Notes: generated by a model from the sequence alone, not told the origin. A stretch of DNA of 64,000 nt from Paenibacillus sp. 1011MAR3C5 (GCF_003591485.1 NZ_QZCF01000012.1:1-64000), one strand, 5' to 3'. Positions 52,897 to 60,429 are shown, numbered from the stretch's first letter. Translations and numbers: made by a program.

Positions 52897-53538
52897 ATGA
52901 AATGTTTGGCAGAAGTCGTACTCTATCCTGAACTTCTTGGCTCTAATGGACATATGCAAGAAGTTCAGTTGTATATCAAGTTTATTGAAAACAAGTCTGT
53001 GGAACTAACCCTTGTAACGGAAACAAATACCTATAATAAAACTTCTTTTAGTTATATCGATTGTTTGCTTCAGATAATGCTGCAAATTTCAACTGATGTA
53101 CAATTGAATTTTAATAATAAGGTCCGTATTCAGCAAGAAAATCGGAATAGTATTCAAACAATAGTAGAAATAATTTCTGTTGTATATGATCATTCTGATG
53201 AAGAATATTATTTGAAATTCCACCTCTCTACTAGGGCTCCTAGTGGAAAAACAATTTGTGAATCATCTGGCCAAGAGGATTTTACTATTCCTTTGCAGTT
53301 ATTGAAGAATCAAATGAAAGCAGAGTATAACATTTGTGCATTCTGTGAAAATGCTGATTTTATGTCAACAGGAAATGAAGATTTGAGGTACGGATGGTAC
53401 TGTTTAAGAGAACTCTCCGAACGAGAAAAAGATATTCCTTGGTTCAAAAGAGTGGAAGAGTTTCATAATGCAATTCCGTATGTAAATGCGTTTCATTGGT
53501 GCCCTCAATTTAAAAGAAGCGATAGAAGTTTCATTTAA
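52897..53538 (+). CDS. Hypothetical protein, candidate immunity to the RHS tip
   Basis: This 213-residue soluble, AT-rich gene product with no signal peptide starts KCLAEVVLYPELLGSNGHMQ. It includes a CAFCENADF motif near residue 148 and further cysteines (WYCL, HWCP) that could bind zinc. I do not recognise the family. AGGAGGGAAAGG lies before the ATG, and the gene directly follows the variable tip of the RHS protein, the usual place for a cognate immunity gene. Immunity is inferred from position alone. Confidence 0.6.
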   Translation: MKCLAEVVLYPELLGSNGHMQEVQLYIKFIENKSVELTLVTETNTYNKTSFSYIDCLLQIMLQISTDVQLNFNNKVRIQQENRNSIQTIVEIISVVYDHSDEEYYLKFHLSTRAPSGKTICESSGQEDFTIPLQLLKNQMKAEYNICAFCENADFMSTGNEDLRYGWYCLRELSEREKDIPWFKRVEEFHNAIPYVNAFHWCPQFKRSDRSFI

Positions 53539-54071
53539 AAAGCAACACGCTGTTTAAATAGTTGCTGGGAACTTAGTCGGAATTGGAAAAAGACCCTACG
53601 CGTTCTCTAAGTGAGTAATAAATTGTTCGAGTCACAGGCGAGTATGAACTGTACCCCACCTGTTAGATGATGTCTAACAGGTGGGGTACAGTTCATTTTT
53701 TTGCAAGTGGCTTTCTTTATTATCACGGGAATGGGTTTGTGAGGGGATAGAGCTTTTGAAATACAGTTTGCATAGGAATCGTAATAGTATTTATGACGTT
53801 CTTACTGTAATATCGATGTAAATCGTTTCAAAAAATTACATCTTGATATGGTGGGCATATCGAAGAAACACCTGGCATGGAATCTCTAATCATTCATACA
53901 TGCATAGTAATATAAAAATCTGGAGGAAATATATTGAACCTGCGTTAGGTATATACTCTAAGGGCTCGAAGGGTTCATTTTAAATTGAGCTTATGTATTT
54001 ACTGCAATAATCGGTATAGTTTTATTAAGCAAGAATAACTCAATATAACTTATTATCCCGGGAGGGAGACT
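53539..54071. other. Non-coding module junction in the RHS island
   Basis: This 530-bp stretch has no gene. It contains the palindrome (53646-53694) and, at about 53790-53812, GTAATAGTATTTATGACG and neighbours. Those recur almost identically at about 54829-54850 just before the orphan RHS cassette, where the second palindrome also precedes them. The order palindrome, spacer, GTAATAGTATTTAT is thus present twice. Confidence 0.55.
53646..53694. repeat. Perfect 22-bp palindromic element, module border 1
   Basis: Two perfect 22-bp arms (GAACTGTACCCCACCTGTTAGA and its complement, each arm given here by its ends GAACTG and GTTAGA) flank a 5-nt centre; CATTTTTTT follows, so it can also terminate transcription. 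A degenerate copy lies at 54737-54786. The compact inverted arms resemble transposon ends brought together. Confidence 0.75.
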
Positions 54072-54698
54072 GTGCAGAACCTCAAAAAAGGAATGTTCAT
54101 ATTTTCTACATTAACAATTGGAGCATCTATAATTTGGTTTTTGCTTGGAACCACTGCTAATTTTCAACGGGGAATAGATTTAGTCACAACAATTAAGTTT
54201 ATTGTGATTTGGGTTCCAGCTATTTTATAGTTCGTTGTTCCATTACTAATCATAAAAAGTCGAAAGAGAACGGCATTTCAAATTCTAATATGGCCGCTAG
54301 TGATTGTACATTTTTTTCTAGCCATACAATTATATAAATCTGTAGAGATTGAAGGCTGGTTAATAAATGCAGTGTCAAGCGAACCTGTTAAAACAACATC
54401 AGATGGTCTGTTAGATTATCGTCTAGAGTTAATAAACCTGTATCAAAAAAATAGTCATGTTCGGCTTTTCATCCATGATAACCGTACGGGACAAGATTTC
54501 TATATACCAATAGATGCTAAAGCAAGCGAAGTCCAAAGAAATTGGGTTGGTGAAGGAGAGATATGGATATGGTCTTCATTGTCAGGCATAACTGACAATA
54601 ATTATCGTCAATTGAGTGTTTGGCGCATGGAACCTTTGCCCCAACTAGAGTTCCTAATAGATATTGAAGATGCAAACTCAACCCGTTTAACACAATAA
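54072..54698 (+). pseudogene. Membrane protein gene interrupted by one in-frame TAG
   Basis: GTG at 54072 follows GGGAGGGA and opens a frame that reads 52 codons to TAG at 54228-54230. It then continues in the same frame without further stops to 54698, for a 208-codon gene. The product would have hydrophobic helices at about residues 8-24, 43-62 and 73-88 and a soluble C-terminal domain ending NSTRLTQ. A single change (for example CAG to TAG) explains the break; a sequencing error is possible. It lies between two module borders of the RHS island and may be a decayed membrane-type immunity gene. Confidence 0.7.
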
Positions 54699-54736
54699 AT
54701 TTGGATATAACTGTTATAAAAACCACTTGTGAGTAT

Positions 54737-54786
54737 GAACTGAATTCCACTTGTTTAGATGGTATCTAACGAAAGGGGTGCGGTTC
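54737..54786. repeat. Degenerate palindromic element, module border 2
   Basis: GAACTGAATTCCACTTG and GGGGTGCGGTTC form decayed arms of the same element as 53646-53694, in the same orientation and again followed by the GTAATAGTATTTAT sequence. Confidence 0.6.
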
Positions 54787-54848
54787 AGAACTCTATGTGG
54801 TTTTCCTAATTATATTTAAAAAATCAGTAATAGTATTTATAACGGTCT

Positions 54849-55902
54849 TAATGGTGACGGTCAGTTGTGGGAACGAGGTGAAGGGGGCAAGACAACCCGT
54901 TATTATTGGGATGGTGACCCAGTTATAGCGGAAGCTATAGTCACTAATGGCACAGCTAAGTTCCACGCTCGTTACATCAGAGGCAACGGACTGGAAGCGA
55001 GAGAAGATGGTCAAGGAAAAGCTTATTACCTAAAGAATGGTCATGGTGATGTTATTGAGTTACGGGATTCATCAGGAACCCTGAGGCTGAATCAGTATGA
55101 CTATGATATCTTTGGCAATATGACGGTTCAGAATGAGCTCATTCCTCAGCCTTTTAAATATTCGGGTGAAATGACAGACTCAACAACTGAGCTGCAATAT
55201 CTTCGAGCTAGATGGTACGACCCGTCTATTGGAAGGTTTGTAGGGGAGGATACGTATGACGGGCAGATTGATAATCCGCTGACATTAAATCTTTATACAT
55301 ATGTTGGTAATAACCCTCTCATATATGTAGATCCTTCAGGGCATTTCTGGGAAACAATCGCAGATGTTATAAGTATAGGATGGAGTGCAGTTGAGTTTTG
55401 GAATAAACCAAGTTGGAGCAATGCAGGATTTTTAGCCTGGGATATTGCTGCTGCTATTGTACCTTTTGCTCCAGGTTCGTATGTAGTAAAAGTAGGAAAG
55501 TTGACTTTCAGAAGTGGTGAAGAAGCTACTTCGTATTATAATAAACTTAAGAAGACACAAAATCTGACATGGGATGCTCATGGGAACAAACACACACTGA
55601 ATAAGAAGGTGAAGTGGGATAAGAAAACTATAAAAGCAACAAAATCCGGTAATGCAAAATATAAGTCAGGTATAGATAATGAAATGTTAGAACGTATAGG
55701 TTGGGATCAAGGGACAATTGTTAAAAATGAGGAGGGACAAATGTGGAAAATAATGAAGTTTGATGACGTGGTTGGGGCTCATTTAGGAAAGGAAACAAAA
55801 TATGTCGTTGTAAAAATGAGTAAAAATGGCAATGCAACTCCAGTTATACATGGCCATCCTATAAATGAATCAGAAGCATTGCAATATTTAAAAAATGCGT
55901 AA
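54849..55902 (+). pseudogene. Orphan RHS C-terminal cassette (truncated core plus alternative tip)
   Basis: From 54849 the sequence matches the main RHS gene from 51631 onward (TAATGGTGACGGTC, then TGGGAACGA), in the same frame. It keeps about 165 codons of RHS core, including YLRARWYDPSIGRFVGEDTY and DPSGH, and then diverges into a 185-residue tip containing WDAHGNKHTLNKKV, GHLGK-like and VIHGHPI segments. The upstream frame is open but lacks a start and ribosome-binding site; the TTG at 54865 is the only nearby start. It is best read as a silent, displaced tip that could replace the main tip by recombination. The tip's activity is unknown; the His-rich motifs would suit a nuclease. Confidence 0.75.
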
Positions 55903-55921
55903 AAGGAGGGGAGCATAATTA

Positions 55922-56206
55922 ATGTTTGATGACATTGATTTCTCACCTGGAATTGTTGCCTATAATGGAACGAAATTCTTGGATCAAGAAGACATCTTTC
56001 AAGTCAGATATAATGATGATATTAATATTATTATTGATGTTGGCTGGTATAGAAGGCATTTTAAGGTGGTTGTAATTAAAGATTATGATTGGGAGAAGCC
56101 ATTGATCGAAAAACGATGTGTAGAGTCGGATAAATTACATGCGTTAGTTCAGGAATGCTCTGAGTACGTAAAAAAATACTTAGGTAATGTAAAAAAGAGT
56201 GATTGA
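55922..56206 (+). CDS. Hypothetical protein, candidate immunity to the orphan RHS tip
   Basis: This 94-residue acidic, AT-rich gene product starts MFDDIDFSPGIVAYNGTKFL. It has an alternating strand pattern (NIIIDVGWYRRHFKVVVIKD) and a C-terminal helix, and no signal peptide. A strong AAAGGAGGGG site precedes the ATG, 20 nt after the orphan cassette stop. It is therefore expressible on its own, which suits an immunity gene kept for protection. The family is not recognised and the role is inferred from position. Confidence 0.6.
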   Translation: MFDDIDFSPGIVAYNGTKFLDQEDIFQVRYNDDINIIIDVGWYRRHFKVVVIKDYDWEKPLIEKRCVESDKLHALVQECSEYVKKYLGNVKKSD

Positions 56207-56236
56207 AGAAGCGTTAGGGTAACTAAATTAATAATA

Positions 56237-56275
56237 GGCCACATAGGAGCAATATGTTCTGTGTGGCCCTTTTTG
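56237..56275 (+). terminator. Terminator at the end of the RHS modules
   Basis: The stem GGCCACA/TGTGTGGCC is followed by CTTTTT. Confidence 0.75.
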
Positions 56276-56381
56276 TGTTCTAATTGGTTTTTTCCTTACT
56301 TCACGAATATTTTCATATGAGCAAACTTTCTCCGAACTTGCCGGGTAATACTTATAGAACAGCAAGAAAGAGGTGAATGAG

Positions 56382-56906
56382 GTGGAGCTTGATACGATCA
56401 GCCGGATTGTTCAGGGTGACAGGGAGGCGTTCCGCAGTCTGTATGACGAGTACTTCGATTATGCGATGAGGACGGCCGCACTGGTGGCGAAGAATCGGGA
56501 GTGGGCGAAGGATGCGGTGCAGGAGACTTTTCTCCGTGTATACCGGAACATCTGGCAATATGATAAAGCAAAGCCGTTCAAGCCGTGGTTCTACAGCATT
56601 TTGCTTCGCGAGTGCTACCGGGTAATGGAGCGGGAGAAGAAGGTTGTGCCGATGGGTGAACAGTTGGAGCGAGTGGCGGTGGATGCGAACATACCGGATG
56701 GCAAGGTCGATCTGTACGATGCTCTCCAATCGCTCCAAGATATGTACCGGATACCGCTCATCTTGAAATACCTTCATAACTACAGCGAGCGGGAAATCGC
56801 CGACATTATGGAGCTTAACGTCAATACACTGAAGTCGCGCCTCCTCAAGGGGCGGGAGCAAATGAGAGACCGATTGGGAGGGGAGCCATATGGATCAAAA
56901 GCTTAA
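56382..56906 (+). CDS. ECF-type RNA polymerase sigma factor
   Basis: This sigma-70 family factor of about 174 residues contains only regions 2 and 4. Region 2 spans about 8-75 (YDEYFDYAMRTAALV, then WAKDAVQETFLRVYRN, the -10-binding helix). Region 4 spans about 110-165 (IPLILKYLHNYSEREIADIM, a helix-turn-helix). The GTG at 56382 is spaced from AAGAGGTG; GTG 56373 is the alternative. The stop lies 17 nt inside the next gene, an anti-sigma-like membrane protein, so the pair is co-translated. A self-regulated promoter is expected, but none was convincingly identified. Confidence 0.88.
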   Translation: MELDTISRIVQGDREAFRSLYDEYFDYAMRTAALVAKNREWAKDAVQETFLRVYRNIWQYDKAKPFKPWFYSILLRECYRVMEREKKVVPMGEQLERVAVDANIPDGKVDLYDALQSLQDMYRIPLILKYLHNYSEREIADIMELNVNTLKSRLLKGREQMRDRLGGEPYGSKA

Positions 56907-57675
56907 GCAGCGCCTAGAGGAAGAATCGACTTATTCTTCCCATCTGAAGGAAGAGATGTGGGCGCAGATCGAGTCGCAACTGGAGAACGGCTCTCCGTTG
57001 CCGGCAAATTCAATAGAGGGGCAATTGAACAACACAGAACAGCCACATGGGAAAGGGAGAAAACGGACGATGAGCATTATCAAAGCAACTACAGGACTTG
57101 CAGCAGCGGTCATAGCTGTTACAGCATTTTTGGCTTTGCCGCCAGGAGAGGCGTTCATGAAAAGCGTGCAGAACTGGTTTGCGCCGGAGAAAAAAATCGA
57201 GGTTGAGGTCGAAGGGAACAAGGAAGAGACGAACGGACAGGTGCATGTAAATGAAGAAAGCCGCTACGCCATCTATTATGACAAGGAGCGCTACAAGCTC
57301 GTTCAGCAAGACGGAAAAGACGTCATCACGACTATTGACCCGTTGCCGGAGCCGTACCCGCAAGTATCGCTGACGATTGAACAGAATGTTGATGCATTGC
57401 CTGAGAAGCTGGCTGCGGAGATCGCAGGCAAGCTGGCCGACCAGTTTACAGAGGTGCGCGATATCGAGAAAGTGAGCGAGCCTGTAAGAGGTTATCGAAT
57501 TCACGCGATTAACGGTCATGATCGTCTGAGTGAAATCATCACGGTATACGTCACAAGTAATGAGCGGCAAGGTAGCTTCATCCTGACGATGAACTATTTC
57601 CTGGAGGCGGCTGAAGGCCATGGGGCGAGATTTACGCAGACGCTGGAGCAGTTCAAGGTATTGGCAGAGGAGTAA
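56890..57675 (+). CDS. Anti-sigma factor-like membrane protein
   Basis: This 261-residue protein has a cytoplasmic N-terminus of about 60 residues, one transmembrane helix (about 64-84, TGLAAAVIAVTAFLALPPG) and an extracytoplasmic domain (about 110-261) resembling DUF4367-type sensor domains, with RYKLVQQDGKD and ITVYVTSN. It overlaps the ECF sigma gene, the classic arrangement for a cognate anti-sigma factor that holds sigma at the membrane. The signal it senses is unknown. Confidence 0.78.
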   Translation: MDQKLKQRLEEESTYSSHLKEEMWAQIESQLENGSPLPANSIEGQLNNTEQPHGKGRKRTMSIIKATTGLAAAVIAVTAFLALPPGEAFMKSVQNWFAPEKKIEVEVEGNKEETNGQVHVNEESRYAIYYDKERYKLVQQDGKDVITTIDPLPEPYPQVSLTIEQNVDALPEKLAAEIAGKLADQFTEVRDIEKVSEPVRGYRIHAINGHDRLSEIITVYVTSNERQGSFILTMNYFLEAAEGHGARFTQTLEQFKVLAEE

Positions 57676-57792
57676 CTCGGGCAGCTAGTTTATATAGTTT
57701 CTCATAATACCATAAGGCTACTTTTACTGAGACACGACATACCTTGAACAACTATGCCAAGTTTTATGATTTCACTATATACAAATATAAGA

Positions 57793-57842
57793 AATCGGCC
57801 TTAGTCCAATTGTGTTTAGGACTAAGGCCGATTGTTTTTATG
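57793..57842. terminator. Strong terminator, probably bidirectional
   Basis: A perfect 15-bp stem (AATCGGCCTTAGTCC and its complement) with an 11-nt loop is followed by GTTTTTA on the plus strand. On the minus strand it lies beyond the XRE regulator stop. Confidence 0.85.
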
Positions 57843-57866
57843 TGTAAATCAAAGGTATATGCTACT

Positions 57867-58091
57867 TTAACTATTTGAATCCTCATCATCTTCAACAGAA
57901 ACAATTAGCTGATCAACGGTAATATCTAACGCCGTACATATTTGTTCTAACGTACGGATATAGACTCTGTCTACGGAATCTGAACAGAGATGACTAATGG
58001 TTGCGGGACGCATATTCATTTTAAGGGAGAGTTGACGTTGACTAATACCTCGCTCTTCAAGGATCTCTTTTAAGCGGATTTTGATTTTCAA
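57867..58091 (-). CDS. XRE-family helix-turn-helix regulator
   Basis: This Cro/CI-type DNA-binding protein of about 74 residues has a helix-turn-helix at about residues 10-33 (ILEERGISQRQLSLKMNM, then PATISHLC) and a short acidic tail (VEDDEDSNS). The TTG at 58091 is preferred because GGAGG lies 7 nt upstream; the longer ATG-start version adds 27 residues unlike the family. It is divergent from a small ORF at 58277, and the gap between them contains repeated AAAGTAAT motifs that could be its operators. Confidence 0.8.
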   Translation of the reverse strand: MKIKIRLKEILEERGISQRQLSLKMNMRPATISHLCSDSVDRVYIRTLEQICTALDITVDQLIVSVEDDEDSNS

Positions 58092-58104
58092 TATAATTCC
58101 TCCA

Positions 58105-58240
58105 CCAACGAAAAGATTACTTTTAACAGTAGCATCTGAAAGTAATATATCATAAGCGTTAAAGAATATCATTGAAACTTACGCTTAAAAGTAATACAAT
58201 AATTTACATACTCTAAAGAGTAATACTCATAAAGGTAATT
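58105..58240. promoter_or_regulatory. Operator-like region with repeated AAAGTAAT motifs
   Basis: Variants of AAAGTAAT occur as GATTACTTTT (58115, minus), GAAAGTAATA (58138), AAAAGTAATA (58187), AAGAGTAATA (58216) and AAAGGTAATT (58231). A TAAGCGT/ACGCTTA inverted repeat spans about 58153-58187. The block fills the divergent gap between the XRE regulator and the small ORF at 58277. Confidence 0.45.
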
Positions 58241-58276
58241 TCAATATGTGCTATCTTGTTCAGAGGAGGAATTTAT

Positions 58277-58435
58277 GTGAGAGAAGTTCTAAAGGATAGG
58301 GCATCGTTATGCAGACAAGCTAATGACAAGCATTCATTTTCATACCATGAGGGTAAAAAAATTGATTTTATGGAGCAAGGATGGCGCTATCATCATAAGG
58401 TTTTGATAGCTGCTTTGCTCCCTAAATTCAACTAA
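58277..58435 (+). CDS. Hypothetical 52-residue protein
   Basis: GTG at 58277 follows GAGGAGGA and opens a 52-codon frame with the product REVLKDRASLCRQANDKHSF at its start, then YHEGKKIDFMEQGWRYHHK. The protein is basic and soluble, and no family is recognised. It is transcribed divergently from the XRE regulator across the AAAGTAAT repeats, which suggests regulation by that protein. It may be a small effector or a remnant. Confidence 0.4.
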   Translation: MREVLKDRASLCRQANDKHSFSYHEGKKIDFMEQGWRYHHKVLIAALLPKFN

Positions 58436-58448
58436 ATCGGTGGCGCCC

Positions 58449-58700
58449 ATGACCAAACCAATGGACACCTACAATCACTACGTTGAGCAGGAGGATACGT
58501 TCTATCAGCAGCTGGAAACGCTGGAGCAATGCCAGGTTGCGGTGTTTGACCATATCTTCCGTTATGGTGAGCGCTTCAACAAAGCCATGGCCTGGGAAGT
58601 GCTGCGGAGCGTTCATCAGCTGGAAGTAAGCGTACGCCTGGAGCTGCTGCAATTACGGCTGGACAAGGCATTCCTGGCCTATGACATGAAACATAGCTAA
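58449..58700 (+). CDS. Hypothetical protein
   Basis: This 83-residue helical protein (ATG at 58449; a GTG at 58440 would add three residues) is rich in Glu, Gln and Leu and reads YNHYVEQEDTFYQQLETLEQ, then AMAWEVLRSVHQLEVSVRLE. It has no membrane segment or known motif. No strong ribosome-binding site is seen, so translation may be coupled to the small ORF ending 13 nt upstream. GC content is closer to the chromosomal average than the RHS modules. I do not recognise it. Confidence 0.5.
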   Translation: MTKPMDTYNHYVEQEDTFYQQLETLEQCQVAVFDHIFRYGERFNKAMAWEVLRSVHQLEVSVRLELLQLRLDKAFLAYDMKHS

Positions 58701-58736
58701 CCGCAATAATGGAACCGCCGCAGCTCTTACTCCCAT

Positions 58737-58783
58737 CAAAAAAGGCTACCCCAACAGGCCCATGACCCCGCTAGAATAGCCTA
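58737..58783 (-). terminator. Terminator of the DJ-1/PfpI gene (minus strand)
   Basis: On the minus strand the stem AGGCTA/TAGCCT, with an inner G-rich/C-rich loop, is followed by TTTTTTG. Confidence 0.6.
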
Positions 58784-58788
58784 CCTTC

Positions 58789-59388
58789 TTATAGCACTAA
58801 TGTCTCATCTTCTTGACGTACAGCCTGCTCCTCCCGAACAAGGCGGATGAACTCTCTCATGAAGCCCGGCAGGTCCGGCCAGGCATGGCCGCTGACCAGC
58901 TTACGGTCGGCATGCAGCGTGTCCGTCGTGTATGTGGCGCCCAGGCGCTCAACATCCGGCTTCACGGCGTTGTAGCACGTCATTGTGCGGCCTTCGAAGT
59001 AGCTCGTATCCTTCAGAGCCATGAACACCAGCGCGCCGTGGCAGATGACACCGATCGGCTTATCCTCATTCAGGAAATGCTCGACGATGCGCGGCAGCTC
59101 AGGATGGTTGCGTATATATTCCGGGGCGCGGCCGCCGGGAATGACAAGTGCGATATATTCCGACGGATCGATATCCGCGAAGGAAGCATGAGACGGCAGC
59201 AGATGGGCAGGCTTCTCCGTGTAAGTCTCCCAGCCCTCGATAAAGTCGTGAACGACGGTATTCAGCACTTTTTTCTCTGGGGATGCAATGACGGCATCAT
59301 AACCTTCCTCTAATAGGCGGTAATAGGGATAAAAGATTTCCAAAACCTCTGTTCCGTCACCCGTAATCAGCAGAACCTTGTTCGACAT
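58789..59388 (-). CDS. DJ-1/PfpI family protein
   Basis: This 199-residue protein of the class I glutamine amidotransferase-like DJ-1/PfpI family has the nucleophile elbow GVICHGALVF (Cys116, His117), a glutamate near the N-terminus in GDGTEVLEIF (Glu14/Glu17) and VIPGGRAPEY. Members include protein or glyoxal deglycases, chaperones and peptidases; the activity cannot be assigned. GGAGTGAG precedes the ATG. It is a minus-strand gene inserted before yabS, not part of the Bacillus order. Confidence 0.88.
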   Translation of the reverse strand: MSNKVLLITGDGTEVLEIFYPYYRLLEEGYDAVIASPEKKVLNTVVHDFIEGWETYTEKPAHLLPSHASFADIDPSEYIALVIPGGRAPEYIRNHPELPRIVEHFLNEDKPIGVICHGALVFMALKDTSYFEGRTMTCYNAVKPDVERLGATYTTDTLHADRKLVSGHAWPDLPGFMREFIRLVREEQAVRQEDETLVL

Positions 59389-59551
59389 GCGCTCACTCCT
59401 TCAAGGAATTTTTTGGCATACACTCCTATTATCTATTGGTCATCCTGGTCTGTAAATCTATCCGAAGTCACCGTGTCCTTCTGCCCAATCCTAGTTCGAA
59501 TGCTGTCGGATTCGGGCGATGGCAACGCAAAGAGGGATGGGCTATACTAAT

Positions 59552-59689
59552 ATGAACTTACCTTTCAGCGGCAGAAAGCCGATAAATACGGGTAAGGATA
59601 AGGAAATGATAGGAAATAAGCGTTTATCTCTCTCAAAAAAGGCAAAGCTGATAGAAAAGGCTTTTGATCTTGCTAATACGGAGGGATAA
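59552..59689 (+). CDS. Possible 45-residue lysine-rich protein
   Basis: ATG at 59552 opens a 45-codon frame (NLPFSGRKPINTGKDKEMIG, later SLSKKAKLIEKAFDLANTEG) ending 2 nt before the yabS start. The upstream AGAGGGATGG is about 12-20 nt away and thus poorly spaced, and TATACTAA just before it looks like a -10 element. If real, it would be translated ahead of yabS. The tight junction with yabS favours it; the weak ribosome-binding site argues against it. Confidence 0.3.
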   Translation: MNLPFSGRKPINTGKDKEMIGNKRLSLSKKAKLIEKAFDLANTEG

Positions 59690-59691
59690 CG

Positions 59692-60429
59692 ATGATGAGG
59701 CAAATATTGCTAATAACGGATGGCTGCTCGAATGTGGGGCTTAGTCCTGTGGTGGCCGCGGCTCATGCTAAGTCGGAAGGCATTCATGTCAATGTGGTGG
59801 GTGTGCTCGACCATGGTGATGTAGGCGAGCTGGGAGCGGCAGAGATTGAAGAGATTGCGCGTGCCGGCGGGGGAATGAGCCGTATGGTCAATACGCGGCA
59901 ATTATCGCAGACCGTCCAGATGATGACGAGGAAGACCGTCGTACAGACGATTCAGATCGCGGTGCAGAAGGAGCTGCAGCAGGTGCTGGGCAACGGCTCC
60001 ATCGAAGCGCTGCCGCCGGAGAAGCGGGGCGAAGTGGTACGCGTGATCGATGAGCTTGGCGAATCGTCAGGTCTCAGAGTGGCGCTGCTGATCGATGCCA
60101 GCGCGAGTATGAAGCCGAAGCTCGCCGCTGTGGAGGAAGCGATTCATGATTTGATGCTTAGCTTGCAGGCCAGACAGGGTAAGAGTGAAATAGCGGTGTT
60201 CCATTTCCCAGGCTCGCGTCATGGCGACGACTGCATTATGGATTTGGCTTGGACCAGCCATCTAAGTGGCGTGCATTCGATATTTCCCAAGCTGCAGATG
60301 GGCGGGACAACGCCGACAGGACCTGCGATTATGCAGGCGGTCGATTATTACAGGCAAGGCGAAGCGGGGGACTACGGCCGCAGAGGCAGACATGAAACGG
60401 ATGGGATGATGGGTGACTACGTCGTTTAA
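59692..60429 (+). CDS. yabS: VWA-domain protein YabS
   Basis: This 245-residue protein has a von Willebrand A-like fold: the metal-binding MIDAS motif DASASMKP near residue 144 and the threonine in GGTTPTGPAI near 206. An N-terminal half resembles a second, degenerate VWA domain (LLITDGCSNVG). The function is unknown. In B. subtilis the neighbouring kinase gene yabT is expressed during sporulation, and the two are linked as here. GGAGGGA precedes the start. Its end overlaps the kinase gene by 17 nt. Confidence 0.9.
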   Translation: MMRQILLITDGCSNVGLSPVVAAAHAKSEGIHVNVVGVLDHGDVGELGAAEIEEIARAGGGMSRMVNTRQLSQTVQMMTRKTVVQTIQIAVQKELQQVLGNGSIEALPPEKRGEVVRVIDELGESSGLRVALLIDASASMKPKLAAVEEAIHDLMLSLQARQGKSEIAVFHFPGSRHGDDCIMDLAWTSHLSGVHSIFPKLQMGGTTPTGPAIMQAVDYYRQGEAGDYGRRGRHETDGMMGDYVV

